64,000 bases of DNA from DAOUMF01 sp034408935. GTDB taxonomy: Bacteria > Chloroflexota > Dehalococcoidia > SM23-28-2 > RBG-16-64-32. The DNA lies in assembly GCA_034408935.1 (NCBI GenBank), contig DAOUMV010000012.1:124001-188000 (forward strand), read 5' to 3'. The position numbers and the translations under genes were made by a program. Below, piece by piece: positions 46,026-54,406 of the stretch (the stretch's first letter is position 1; each line of letters opens with the position of its first letter). The notes under the pieces are model-generated. The model saw only the letters and a program-made list of their open reading frames with translations. It searched no databases and had not been told where the DNA came from.

Positions 46026-46313
46026 CTATCCAAGCGCCGACCCCAGGATGAACAGCGCCACCGCTACTATCGCCGCCAGGCGCAGGCGGCCGCCCCTCGG
46101 GTAGGGGCGCAGGCTGAAGTAGACGACCGCGGCGGCGGCGATCGGGACGAGCAGGAGGGTCAGGGTGCCCGCCGCCGGGGCGTCGATTGCGGCCAGGACG
46201 GCCTGAATCGCGAAGGCGAAGGCCGCCGTGGGGAGCGCGAGGAGCAGCAGGCGTCGCAGGGGTACCTGCGGCCGGACGTTGGGTGGGGACACTGCGCGGG
46301 GCTCACCGGACAT
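46026..46313 (-). CDS. Small membrane protein, third gene of the mutase operon
   Basis: This 95-residue protein has three hydrophobic segments (RLLLLALPTAAFAFAIQAVL, GTLTLLLVPIAAAAVVYF and LAAIVAVALFILG). Its ATG lies 8 bases before the stop of the preceding membrane protein gene, an 11-base overlap, so translation is likely coupled. No known family. Confidence 0.65.
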   Translation of the reverse strand: MSGEPRAVSPPNVRPQVPLRRLLLLALPTAAFAFAIQAVLAAIDAPAAGTLTLLLVPIAAAAVVYFSLRPYPRGGRLRLAAIVAVALFILGSALG

Positions 46314-46746
46314 TACCGCGTAACCGGCGACCGCCAAGGTACGCGGCGGATGCTCCCGCGCCAACCAGGCCAGCCAGCAGGACGGCTAGCGCAACAAGGC
46401 CGGCAATACCCAGCACGGTGACGCCGACCTCCGCTGGCAACGGACCATCCGAAGCGAACTCTCCCGGGTGCTTGGCGATTACGGTTAGCCAATAGACGAC
46501 TATCGTCGGAATGGAGATCAAGCTACTCCCCATCGCGCTAGCGGATGGACGGCCTATGATCCCGAGCGCGCAGAGCGCGGTGATGTCGAGCGCACAGAAG
46601 GCCAGGAGGGCAACGGGGTTGCTCCAATATGCGTCCAGGTTGCCGTCCCGGTCAACTCCTGTTGCGAGCCCCAGTACCAGCGCAAGCGCGAGCACCGAAG
46701 CCACACACGCGCTCGCTATTGCCGGCCGCGCCGCGCGCGTCATCAT
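46303..46746 (-). CDS. Membrane protein coupled to methylmalonyl-CoA mutase
   Basis: This 147-residue protein has four hydrophobic segments. Its start codon overlaps the mutase stop by 4 bases (ATGA), so it should be translated from the mutase mRNA. I recognise no family. Such tight coupling of membrane proteins to a B12 enzyme gene is unusual. Confidence 0.7.
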   Translation of the reverse strand: MMTRAARPAIASACVASVLALALVLGLATGVDRDGNLDAYWSNPVALLAFCALDITALCALGIIGRPSASAMGSSLISIPTIVVYWLTVIAKHPGEFASDGPLPAEVGVTVLGIAGLVALAVLLAGLVGAGASAAYLGGRRLRGNVR

Positions 46747-48422
46747 ACCGCGGTGGGGGCGCGGTAGTCGCCGAAGACGTCGCGCATGACGCCGCAGATC
46801 TCGCCCAGGGTGGCGTAGACCTTGACGGCCTCCACGATCGGGGGCAGAAGGTTGTCGCTGTCGCGACATGTCCCGTCCAGCCGTTTGAGCGCCGCACGCA
46901 CGGCGGCGTCATCGCGCTGCACCTTGAAGGCCTGTAGCTTCTTCAACTGCGCCCGCTCCGTCTTCGGGTTGACACGGAAGATCATCTGCGGCTCCTCGTC
47001 CTCCACCTGGAACCGGTTCACGCCGACGATGGTCTTCTTGCCCTCGTCTACCGCCCGCTGGTAGGCCCAGGAGGCTTCTTGGATCTCCCGCTGGACGTAG
47101 CCGGACTCGATGGCGGTGACGGCGCCGCCCATCTCCTCGATGCGATGGAGGTACTCCCAGGCTCCCTTCTCCAGCTCGTTGGTCAGCCACTCGATGAAAT
47201 AGGAGCCGGCGAGCGGGTCGGCGGTGTCGGTGACGCCGCTCTCGTAGGCGATGATCTGCTGGGTGCGCACGGCGATGCGCTGCGCCTCCTCAGTGGGGAG
47301 GGCCAGCGCCTCGTCGTGGCAGGAGAGGGCGAGGGACTGGACACCACCGAGGACGGTGGCCAGGGCCTGATAGGTGGCGCGAACGATGTTCAGCTCCGGC
47401 TGCTGGGCGGTCAGGGTGGCGCCGCCAGTCTGGACGTGCGTGCGGAACATCCATGAGCGGGGGTCCTTGGCACCGTAGCGCTCGCGCATGATCCTAGCCC
47501 ACATTCGGCGCAGGGCGCGGTACTTGGCCGCCTCCTCCAGGAAGTTGTTCTGGGTGTTGAAGATCCAGGAGATGCGCGGAGCGAAGCTATCGATCTCCAC
47601 GCCCCGGTCAATGGCCGCGTCGATGTAGGCGATGGCGTTGGCGAAGGTGAAGGCCATCTCCTGGACGGCAGTGGCACCGGCCTCGCGGATGTGGTAGCCG
47701 CTGATGCTGATGCTGTTGAACTTGGGAAGCTCCTTGGCGCAGTAGCCCATCAGGTCGGCGGCGAGGCGCAGGGAGGCGCGGGGTGGATAGATGTAGGTGC
47801 CGCGGGCCACGTACTCCTTGAGCACGTCGTTCTGGACGGTGCCGTCGATCTTGTCGCCGGGCACGCCCTGCTTCTGGCCGACCACGGCATACATGGCGAC
47901 AAGGACGGCGGCGGGAGCGTTGATGGTCATGGAGGTGCTGACCTGATCCAAGGGGATGCCGTCCAGCATCGTCTCCATGTCGTTCAGGGTGTCGATGGCG
48001 ACGCCCACCTTGCCGACCTCGCCCTCGGACATTGGATCGTCGGAGTCGTATCCCAGTTGGGTGGGCAGGTCGAAGGCGGTGGAGAGGCCGGGCTGGCCCT
48101 GCGAGAGGAGGAACTTGAAGCGCTGGTTGGTCTCCTCGGCGGTGCCGTAGCCGGCGTACTGGCGGATGGACCACAGGCGGCCGCGGTACATCGTAGGCTG
48201 CACGCCCCGGGTGTAGGGGTATTCGCCGGGAAAGCCCGCATCGCGGGCGTAGTCGCTGTCCTCGACGTCCAGGGGGGTATACAGGCGCTCGCTGTCCGTG
48301 GAGCTGGTGCGGAAGTCGGTGTCGGAGCGCTCGCCGCTACGATCCAGGGCCTTCTTGAGGGTGGTCTGCTCCCACCGCTCCTTTTCCCGGGCTATGCGCT
48401 CCATCTCGTCCTTGTCCGCCAT
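46743..48422 (-). CDS. Methylmalonyl-CoA mutase large subunit
   Basis: This 559-residue protein is the substrate-binding TIM barrel of an acyl-CoA mutase. TMYRGRLWSIRQYAG carries the Tyr equivalent to Tyr89 of the P. shermanii enzyme. DGTVQNDVLKEYVARGTYIYPP carries the Arg equivalent to Arg207, and ISISGYHIREAGA the catalytic His. Tyr plus Arg favours methylmalonyl-CoA over isobutyryl-CoA. The B12-binding domain is absent, so a separate small subunit, not in this window, is needed. It interconverts methylmalonyl-CoA and succinyl-CoA. GGGGAGG precedes the ATG. Confidence 0.92.
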   Translation of the reverse strand: MADKDEMERIAREKERWEQTTLKKALDRSGERSDTDFRTSSTDSERLYTPLDVEDSDYARDAGFPGEYPYTRGVQPTMYRGRLWSIRQYAGYGTAEETNQRFKFLLSQGQPGLSTAFDLPTQLGYDSDDPMSEGEVGKVGVAIDTLNDMETMLDGIPLDQVSTSMTINAPAAVLVAMYAVVGQKQGVPGDKIDGTVQNDVLKEYVARGTYIYPPRASLRLAADLMGYCAKELPKFNSISISGYHIREAGATAVQEMAFTFANAIAYIDAAIDRGVEIDSFAPRISWIFNTQNNFLEEAAKYRALRRMWARIMRERYGAKDPRSWMFRTHVQTGGATLTAQQPELNIVRATYQALATVLGGVQSLALSCHDEALALPTEEAQRIAVRTQQIIAYESGVTDTADPLAGSYFIEWLTNELEKGAWEYLHRIEEMGGAVTAIESGYVQREIQEASWAYQRAVDEGKKTIVGVNRFQVEDEEPQMIFRVNPKTERAQLKKLQAFKVQRDDAAVRAALKRLDGTCRDSDNLLPPIVEAVKVYATLGEICGVMRDVFGDYRAPTAV

Positions 48423-48482
48423 ACGATACCTCCCCAGAGCCGGGCTACTTCGGCCTCCTTGGTGGACGAATCACGTAGCGGC

Positions 48483-48899
48483 CTAGATCCTCTCAAGCTT
48501 GAATACGATGGCCCTTCGTGGAATCCTGTCGCCACCGGGAGCAACCCTCACCTCATGGCCTTTGCACTTCATGTGACCAATGTACTCTACAAGCCCGCCA
48601 CCAAGGCCCTCGAACAGGTGCAGGTCCTTCTCTTGTCCTTGCTCAGCGTGGTCCTTGATCGCCTTGTTACCCCTCTCCATCGCCATGTCGCCGCACTGCC
48701 CCTCGCCGTAGTACTCGAAGACTCCTTCACTCGTCCAACGATCAGGAAAACCGACCTCTGGCCCTCGTGGGGTGCTGAAGAGCAGAATCATCGGATGCTT
48801 CCTGGGTGTGCTGATCCCATTTTGTCTCTGGCCACCGTAGCGATCGTGCAGATCGCTTCGGACGTATTGTTGGCCCCGAACGAACATGGCGGCGTCCAC
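48483..48899 (-). CDS. Stand-alone SRA-like (ScoMcrA-type) DNA-reader domain
   Basis: This 138-residue protein consists of one domain with segments I associate with ScoMcrA-like SRA folds: SDLHDRYGGQRQNGISTP, MILLFSTPRG, GVFEYYGEGQCGDM, RGNKAIKDHAEQG and KDLHLFEGLGGGLVEYIG. In full-length relatives this reads modified cytosine or phosphorothioate DNA next to an HNH nuclease. No HNH domain or nuclease gene is adjacent. GTG 48899 or ATG 48887 could be the start. Codons look less GC-rich than those of the flanking genes. Confidence 0.72.
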   Translation of the reverse strand: MDAAMFVRGQQYVRSDLHDRYGGQRQNGISTPRKHPMILLFSTPRGPEVGFPDRWTSEGVFEYYGEGQCGDMAMERGNKAIKDHAEQGQEKDLHLFEGLGGGLVEYIGHMKCKGHEVRVAPGGDRIPRRAIVFKLERI

Positions 48900-48953
48900 T
48901 AGCTAAGCTCCGAATCCTTGCCCTGGCTGCTCCCCTGCATCAAGGCTAGCAGA

Positions 48954-50126
48954 CTAGTCCGCGTACAGCTTCAGCAGGTTGCGGGCGATGACCAGCTTCT
49001 GGATCTCGTTGGTGCCCTCACCGACGAGCATGAATGGGGTGTCGCGGTAGTAGCGCTCCACCCGCAGCTCCTTGGTGTAGCCGTATCCGGCGTGGATACG
49101 CATGGCCTGGAGGGACACCTCCTGAGCCACTTCCGTGGCGAACAGCTTGGCCATGCCGCCCCAGAGGTCCACGCGCTCGCCGGCGTCCTTCTTGGCGGCG
49201 GCGGCCCGGGTCAGCAGGCGCGCGGCCTCGATCTTGGTGCCCATCTCCGCCAGCATGATCTGGATCGCCTGGTGCTCGGCGATGGGCCGGCCGAAGGTGT
49301 AGCGCTGCTTGGCGTAGCGGATGGAGTCCTCCAGGGCGGCGCTGGCGACGCCGACGGCGCGGGAGGCGACGTTGATGCGCCCGATCTCAATGGTGGACAT
49401 GATGTGGAACCAGCCTTGTCCCTCTTCTCCACCCATCAGGTTGCCAGCAGGGACGCGGGCGTCCTCGAAGAAGAGCTCCGTGGTCTCGACCCCCTTGTAG
49501 CCCAGCTTCTCGGTGAGGCGGCCCACGGTCATTCCCGGCGTGGTCTCCTTCTCCACGATGAAGGTGCTCATCCCCTTGTACGGCGGCTTGGCCTGCGTGT
49601 CGGTCTTGGTGAGCACGGCGAAGACCCTGCCGTGCACTCCGTTGGTGACGAACATCTTGGTGCCGTTGAGGACGTAGTCGTCGCCGTCGCGGACGGCGGT
49701 CATGGTGATGGCCTGGAGGTCGGAGCCAGCGTTCGCCTCGGTCATGCAGAGGCCAGCCCGCCGCTCGCCGGTCGCCATCTCGGGCAGGAGACGGGAGCGC
49801 AGCTCCTCGCTGCCGTAAGTCTTGATCATCCAGGAGACCATGGTGTGGGTGTTGAGGATGCCGCCCAGGCTCATCCAGCCGCGAGAGATCTCCTCGACGA
49901 TGGCGGCGTATGTCGTGAACGGTAGGTTCAGGCCGCCGAACTCCTCGGGGATGGTGGCGCCGAACATTCCGAGCGCCTTGAGCTGCTCGAGAAGGTCAAC
50001 GGGGTATTCGTCGCGGTGCTCCAGTTCGGAGGCAACCGGGATCACCTCCTTGTCCACGAAGCGGCGCACTTCGGAGACGATGAGCTGCTGCTCTTCGGTC
50101 AGGGTGACGAGAGATGGTGCGGGCAT
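48954..50126 (-). CDS. Acyl-CoA dehydrogenase
   Basis: This 390-residue flavoprotein is of the short-chain type. FAD contacts are LCMTEANAGSDLQAI and MFVTNGVHGRVF; the catalytic Glu is present in VGEGTNEIQKL (about residue 370). RIHAGYGYTKELRVERYYRD also matches. Its ATG lies 3 bases after the stop of the CitE-like gene, whose end holds the AAGGAG ribosome site, so both are in one operon. A branched or short acyl-CoA such as a C4-C5 intermediate is likely but inferred. Confidence 0.92.
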   Translation of the reverse strand: MPAPSLVTLTEEQQLIVSEVRRFVDKEVIPVASELEHRDEYPVDLLEQLKALGMFGATIPEEFGGLNLPFTTYAAIVEEISRGWMSLGGILNTHTMVSWMIKTYGSEELRSRLLPEMATGERRAGLCMTEANAGSDLQAITMTAVRDGDDYVLNGTKMFVTNGVHGRVFAVLTKTDTQAKPPYKGMSTFIVEKETTPGMTVGRLTEKLGYKGVETTELFFEDARVPAGNLMGGEEGQGWFHIMSTIEIGRINVASRAVGVASAALEDSIRYAKQRYTFGRPIAEHQAIQIMLAEMGTKIEAARLLTRAAAAKKDAGERVDLWGGMAKLFATEVAQEVSLQAMRIHAGYGYTKELRVERYYRDTPFMLVGEGTNEIQKLVIARNLLKLYAD

Positions 50127-50129
50127 GGG

Positions 50130-51035
50130 CTACTCCTTCGTGCTGATTCCGGCGGCCTCCGCCCACTCAAGAAGGCGCTTGGCCTGCCAGTACATGGGCG
50201 TATCGATCATCTTGCCATCTACGGGGATAGCGGCGCGGCCCTCCGCGATCCCTTCCTTATCTAAAAGGCGAACGATCTCCCTGGCCTCCGCTATCTCTTC
50301 CGCGGTGGGAGAGAAGATGCGGTTGACCACCTCCACCTGGCTCGGGTGAATGCAGTACTTGCCGCGGAAGCCCAGGCCGCGGGCGAGGCTGGCATCGCGC
50401 TCAAGGCGCTCCAGGTCCTTGAAGTCGGGTTCCGGGGTATCGATGGGGACGAGCCCGGCGGCGGCGGCGGCGGTCGCGAGCTGGGCTCGCGGCCACTCGA
50501 TCTCCCTCGCCCCTTCGCTGCGCCGGAGGCCCATATCCGCCGCCAGGTCCTCGGCCCCCAGGGACAACCCCGCCAGACGCGGCGACGCAGTCGCTATCCC
50601 TTGAGAGTTGAGGATTCCCTCGGCCGACTCGACCAACGGGAGAATGCTCACCGCGCCCGCCTCCATTCCCTGCTGCCTCTCTAGAATCGTCAGGTAGTGG
50701 TCGGCATGCCTGACCATCTCGGCGGAGTGGGTCTTGGGGAGTACGATGCCGTCCAGGCCGGGCCTGGCCACGGCCAGGAGGTCGTCCTCCAGGAGGCCTG
50801 TGTCAAGGCCGTTGACGCGCACGAATACGGACTGGCCGCTGCGGGGCATCGTAGCGATAGCCTCCGCCGCCATTGTGCGCGCCCTGGACTTCTCCGCCGG
50901 GGGCACCGAGTCCTCCAGGTCGAGGCACACGACGTCGGCGCCCGCCTCCGGCGCCCGCGAGACGAATCGCTCCACGATGGCGGGCACAAACAGGACGCTG
51001 CGCGAGATCGGGATGCTGCGCCTTTCCTCTTCCAT
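50130..51035 (-). CDS. HpcH/HpaI CoA lyase, CitE-like (candidate citramalyl-CoA lyase)
   Basis: This 301-residue TIM-barrel protein has SRSVLFVPA, VCLDLEDSVPPAEK, FVRVNGLDT, LPLVESAEGILN, SLGAEDLAADMG and GKYCIHPSQVEV, which define the CitE/CLYBL lyase family. Stand-alone CitE-like enzymes split citramalyl-CoA or other 3-hydroxyacyl-CoA esters into acetyl-CoA and an oxoacid. The neighbours (acyl-CoA dehydrogenase downstream, malyl-CoA lyase divergent) support a C4/C5 dicarboxyl-CoA role. I start at ATG 51035 rather than the TTG fifteen bases upstream. Confidence 0.85.
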   Translation of the reverse strand: MEEERRSIPISRSVLFVPAIVERFVSRAPEAGADVVCLDLEDSVPPAEKSRARTMAAEAIATMPRSGQSVFVRVNGLDTGLLEDDLLAVARPGLDGIVLPKTHSAEMVRHADHYLTILERQQGMEAGAVSILPLVESAEGILNSQGIATASPRLAGLSLGAEDLAADMGLRRSEGAREIEWPRAQLATAAAAAGLVPIDTPEPDFKDLERLERDASLARGLGFRGKYCIHPSQVEVVNRIFSPTAEEIAEAREIVRLLDKEGIAEGRAAIPVDGKMIDTPMYWQAKRLLEWAEAAGISTKE

Positions 51036-51165
51036 CTGGTCTGGTCCCAACCGTAGGCTTCAGCGGGCGTGTTCAGCGCTTGGTCTGGGGCGCGCGCCCT
51101 AGTTTAGTGCCAGTCTACAGCGGACTGCAAGTTGACCCGCAGGCGGCTGGCCCTGCCGCCATTGC

Positions 51166-51195
51166 TTGACCCTATATACCAGCGGTGACTATAAT
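51166..51195 (+). promoter_or_regulatory. Promoter of the malyl-CoA lyase operon
   Basis: TTGACC (51166-51171) and a perfect TATAAT (51190-51195) are 18 bases apart. The start codon at 51271 is then about 70 bases downstream. The TTG sometimes readable as a start at 51166 is the -35 element. Confidence 0.65.
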
Positions 51196-51270
51196 CGCGT
51201 CCGACCCCCGCCATCGATGCTGCAGACCATCTTTCCGGTCAAGGGCGGGCTAGGGAAGGAGCTATTCGAC

Positions 51271-52320
51271 ATGCGAAACCCCAGGGCGTTCCTCGGGCCA
51301 CTGGCGGTCGGTGCTCCGCCACCGCCGAGCGAGCTTCCCGCGCGGCCCTCTCGGATGATCCACTTCTTTCCCCCGCAGATCGAGAAGGTGCGCACGAAGA
51401 TCCCGCAGATCGCCCCTCAGGTGGATATACTGCTTGGCAACCTCGAAGACGGTATCCCGGCAGAAGACAAAGAAGCGGCGCGCGAAGGCCTCATCGAGGT
51501 CGCACTGAACAACGACTTCGGTGGCACGTCGCTGTGGACACGCATCAACAGCCTAGACAGCCCCTGGGTACTGGACGACCTCCTGGCCGTCATCCCGAAG
51601 GTCGGCCACAAGCTGGACGTGGTCATGGTGCCCAAGGTGGAAGGGCCGTGGGATATCCACTACCTTGACCGCCTGCTCGCCCAGCTAGAGGCGAAGCACG
51701 GGATCAAGAAGTGCCTCCTGATCCACGCCATTCTCGAGACCGCGCTGGGAGTCTCCAATGTGGAGGAGATCGCCGCCGCGAGCCCCCGCATGCAGGGCAT
51801 CAGCCTCGGGCCGGCCGACCTGGCCGCTTCGAGGCGGATGAAGACGACGAGAGTCGGTGGCGGCCATCCAGGGTACCAGGTGATCGGTGACCCCGATCCG
51901 GATAACCCCGAAGCGCAGCGACCATCGGCGCAACAGGACCTCTGGCACTACACGCTGGGTCGCATGGTGGACGCCTGCAACTCATCGGGCATTCTGCCGT
52001 TCTACGGCCCGTTCGGCGCTATCGACGATCCGGCGGCATGCGAGCTTCAGTTCAGAGCCGCGTTCATTATGGGCTGCGTCGGCGCTTGGACACTGCACCC
52101 CAGCCAGATCGACATCGCCCGGCGGGAATTCAGCCCCCCAGTCGAGGAGGTGAAGCTGGCCAAGCGTATCATCGAAGCCATGGGCGATGGCACCGGCACG
52201 GCGATGCTCGACGGGAAGATGCAGGACGACGCTACGTTCAAGCAGGCGCAGGTGATGGTGCAGACTGCGCGCCTGATCGCCGAGCGCGATACCGAGTACG
52301 CCGAGCTCTACGGTCTGTGA
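51271..52320 (+). CDS. mcl: Malyl-CoA lyase family (Mcl-like)
   Basis: This 349-residue protein is close in length and wording to the Chloroflexus malyl-CoA/beta-methylmalyl-CoA/citramalyl-CoA lyase. Matching segments are IHFFPPQIEKVR, LLGNLEDGIPAEDKEAAREG, NSPWVLDD-like SLDSPWVLDDLLAV, KLDVVMVPKVEGPWDIHYLD, ISLGPADLAASRRMKTTRVG and MLDGKMQDDATFKQAQ. The family cleaves malyl-CoA to acetyl-CoA and glyoxylate and catalyses beta-methylmalyl-CoA formation from propionyl-CoA and glyoxylate. GGAAGGAG before ATG 51271 sets the start. The 3-hydroxypropionate bicycle and the ethylmalonyl-CoA pathway use it. Confidence 0.88.
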   Translation: MRNPRAFLGPLAVGAPPPPSELPARPSRMIHFFPPQIEKVRTKIPQIAPQVDILLGNLEDGIPAEDKEAAREGLIEVALNNDFGGTSLWTRINSLDSPWVLDDLLAVIPKVGHKLDVVMVPKVEGPWDIHYLDRLLAQLEAKHGIKKCLLIHAILETALGVSNVEEIAAASPRMQGISLGPADLAASRRMKTTRVGGGHPGYQVIGDPDPDNPEAQRPSAQQDLWHYTLGRMVDACNSSGILPFYGPFGAIDDPAACELQFRAAFIMGCVGAWTLHPSQIDIARREFSPPVEEVKLAKRIIEAMGDGTGTAMLDGKMQDDATFKQAQVMVQTARLIAERDTEYAELYGL

Positions 52321-52372
52321 CGCAGCGGGAGGACCAGATCGCTCGGATGAAGGACTGTTAGAGGAAAACAAG

Positions 52373-53590
52373 ATGCGTTTCTACGAGTTCGAGGCCAAGA
52401 AGCTTCTGGCCAAGCGCGGCGTCCGTCTGCCCCAGGGCGGCACCGCGGAGACGGCGGAGGAGGCGGCACGGCTAGCGTCGGATGTCGGCGGGCCGGTGGT
52501 GCTGAAGTCGCAGGTGCTGACCGGGGGCCGCATGAAGGCTGGCGGCGTCAAGTTCGCCGACACGCCGGAAGAGGCAAAGGGCGAGGCGGCCGCCATCCTG
52601 GAGCTGGAGATCCGCGGGCAGCGCCCCCGCTGCCTGCTGGTGGAGGCGAAGGCCGCGGTCAAGAAGGAGTACTACGCCGGCGTCACCTACGACGCCATCG
52701 CAAAGCTGCCGGTGATGATCTTCAGCGACATGGGTGGCATCGACATCGAGCAGGTGGCGGAGGAGCACCCGGAGCACGTGGTCAAGGCCAACTTCTCGGC
52801 GCTCACTCCCTTCTCGGACTTCCGGGCGAAGGAGATGATCCGTTCCCTGGGCATCGGAGGCGGTGAGCTGGTGCGGTTGACGGACGCGATGGCGCGCCTG
52901 GCGAGGGCGTTCACGCAGTACGGCCTGACCTTGGCGGAGATCAACCCGCTGGCACAGCTCGAGGACGGAACGTTCGTGGCGCTGGACTGCCACATCGACA
53001 TGGAGGACGAGGCGCGGAACCGCCAGACTGCGATCCTGGAGGAGCTCGGCATCGGCGAGGGCGAGGCCCGGCAGGCGCGGCCGCCCACGGAGTTCGAGGT
53101 GAAGGGCTCGCTGATAGACCAGCAGGACCACCGCGGCGTGGCGGGGCGGGTGGTGGAGTTCGACGGTGACCTGGGGCTGGTCATCGGCGCCGGCGGCGGC
53201 AGCCTGGCGATCTTCGACGCCATCCGCAAGCACGGCGGCAAGCCCGCCAACTACTGCGAGATCGGCGGCAACCCCAGCGTCAACAAGGCGAAGGAGCTCG
53301 CCAAGCTGATCCTCAGCAAGCCGGGCATCGACAAGATAGCGGTGATCATGAACGTGGTGAGCAACACGCGGGTGGACATCGTGGCCCGCGGCGTCATCAA
53401 GGCCGTGGTAGAAGCAGGCCAGGACCCGGCGGAGAAGATCGCCATCTTCCGCATACCGGGCTCGTGGGAGGAGGACGGGTTCAAGATCCTCGCCAAGTAC
53501 GGCGTGGAGTACTGCGACCGCACGGTATCCATGTCGGAGGCGGCCCGCCGGGCCGTGGAGAAGATGGGAGCAACAGCAGAACAACAGTAG
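52373..53590 (+). CDS. sucC: ADP-forming CoA ligase beta subunit (SucC-like)
   Basis: This 405-residue protein has an ATP-grasp N-terminal domain (YEFEAKKLLAKRGVRLPQG, VVLKSQVLTGGR, INPLAQLEDG) and a C-terminal CoA ligase domain with CEIGGNPSVNKAKEL. It pairs with the alpha subunit at 55183. Substrate may be succinate, malate (malate-CoA ligase) or itaconate/mesaconate; the adjacent Mcl makes the last two worth considering. It begins 52 bases after Mcl. Unusually, two unrelated genes separate it from its alpha subunit. Confidence 0.88.
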   Translation: MRFYEFEAKKLLAKRGVRLPQGGTAETAEEAARLASDVGGPVVLKSQVLTGGRMKAGGVKFADTPEEAKGEAAAILELEIRGQRPRCLLVEAKAAVKKEYYAGVTYDAIAKLPVMIFSDMGGIDIEQVAEEHPEHVVKANFSALTPFSDFRAKEMIRSLGIGGGELVRLTDAMARLARAFTQYGLTLAEINPLAQLEDGTFVALDCHIDMEDEARNRQTAILEELGIGEGEARQARPPTEFEVKGSLIDQQDHRGVAGRVVEFDGDLGLVIGAGGGSLAIFDAIRKHGGKPANYCEIGGNPSVNKAKELAKLILSKPGIDKIAVIMNVVSNTRVDIVARGVIKAVVEAGQDPAEKIAIFRIPGSWEEDGFKILAKYGVEYCDRTVSMSEAARRAVEKMGATAEQQ

Positions 53591-53604
53591 CTAGGGGGGT
53601 AGCA

Positions 53605-54369
53605 ATGGACGTCCTGTTCTTGATCCTGCCGATATTGATCGCCATCCCCGGAGCCGTTGCGTCGCTGAACCAGCCCATTTGGCGCAAGATCCTGACGCGG
53701 GTTCGCCTGATAGCTTGGGATCAGTGGCTCACACGCCTATCTCAGGTTGCAGCGATTGTGGCGGTGGTCTTCCTCATCTGTTACGCCGTTATCTCATTGA
53801 GCGACTGCAATGGGGAGAACGGGCCTCCGGCGTCTCCAACTCCAGCCTCGCCGACACAGACGCCCACGCCTGAGCCCAGTCCCACGTCTACTCCCGCCGC
53901 CACACCTCCCCCGAGTCCAGCCCCCACACCCCCCAGTCCGGCCTCCACACCTGCCCCCAGTCCGACTCCCACGCCTACACCGCCGACGCTTTCGGTCAGC
54001 ATTACTGCACCGAGTGATGGGGACTCGGTATCCATGCGGGTGACAGCTCAAGGAGAGTCCAGTGGGATAGCGGCCGGTCAGATGCCGGACACCGAACCGC
54101 CATGGATATATGTTCTCGTTCGGCCGATCCCCGGCGACCCGAACCAGTCCTGGTGGGTGCAGCCGTATCCGCTGATTGGAGATGACGGTAGTTGGCAAGC
54201 CTTCATCGGTGTGGGATCGGAAACCGATGCGCCTGGAACACCGTTCGACATCTGCGCCATGGTCAGCGACGAGGAGCTTGAGGTGGGCCGCTACGGCCCT
54301 GAGCCACCGCTGGCGCCGTCGCCGCCGCCGTCCGCGCTGGTGCGCGACTGTATTTCGGTAACTAGGTAG
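53605..54369 (+). CDS. Membrane-anchored protein with Pro/Thr-rich stalk
   Basis: This 254-residue protein has two N-terminal hydrophobic segments (DVLFLILPILIAIPGAVASL and VAAIVAVVFLICYAVISL), a Pro/Thr/Ser stalk (about residues 70-130) and a small extracellular domain with WIYVLVRPIPGDPNQSWWVQ and DDGSWQAFIGVG. No named family. AGGGGGG precedes ATG 53605, 15 bases after sucC. Codons look less GC-rich than in the CoA ligase genes. Its partner may be the next gene, which shares a DGSW-containing domain. Confidence 0.7.
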   Translation: MDVLFLILPILIAIPGAVASLNQPIWRKILTRVRLIAWDQWLTRLSQVAAIVAVVFLICYAVISLSDCNGENGPPASPTPASPTQTPTPEPSPTSTPAATPPPSPAPTPPSPASTPAPSPTPTPTPPTLSVSITAPSDGDSVSMRVTAQGESSGIAAGQMPDTEPPWIYVLVRPIPGDPNQSWWVQPYPLIGDDGSWQAFIGVGSETDAPGTPFDICAMVSDEELEVGRYGPEPPLAPSPPPSALVRDCISVTR

Positions 54370-54406
54370 TACCTGCGATGGAGACTGCTCTCACGGGAGG
54401 GGCGTC

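Noticed and set aside
47691..48902. 403-codon plus-strand frame over the mutase and SRA-like genes
   Set aside because: It is a shadow of two genes with recognised motifs and has a low-complexity Gly/Val/Asp composition.
51166..51270. N-terminal extension of malyl-CoA lyase from a TTG at 51166
   Set aside because: The TTG is the -35 element of a good promoter, and the ribosome site plus family length point to ATG 51271.
52472..53584. 370-codon minus-strand frame over sucC
   Set aside because: Antisense to a clear ATP-grasp gene; composition is His/Arg/Leu-rich with no domain.
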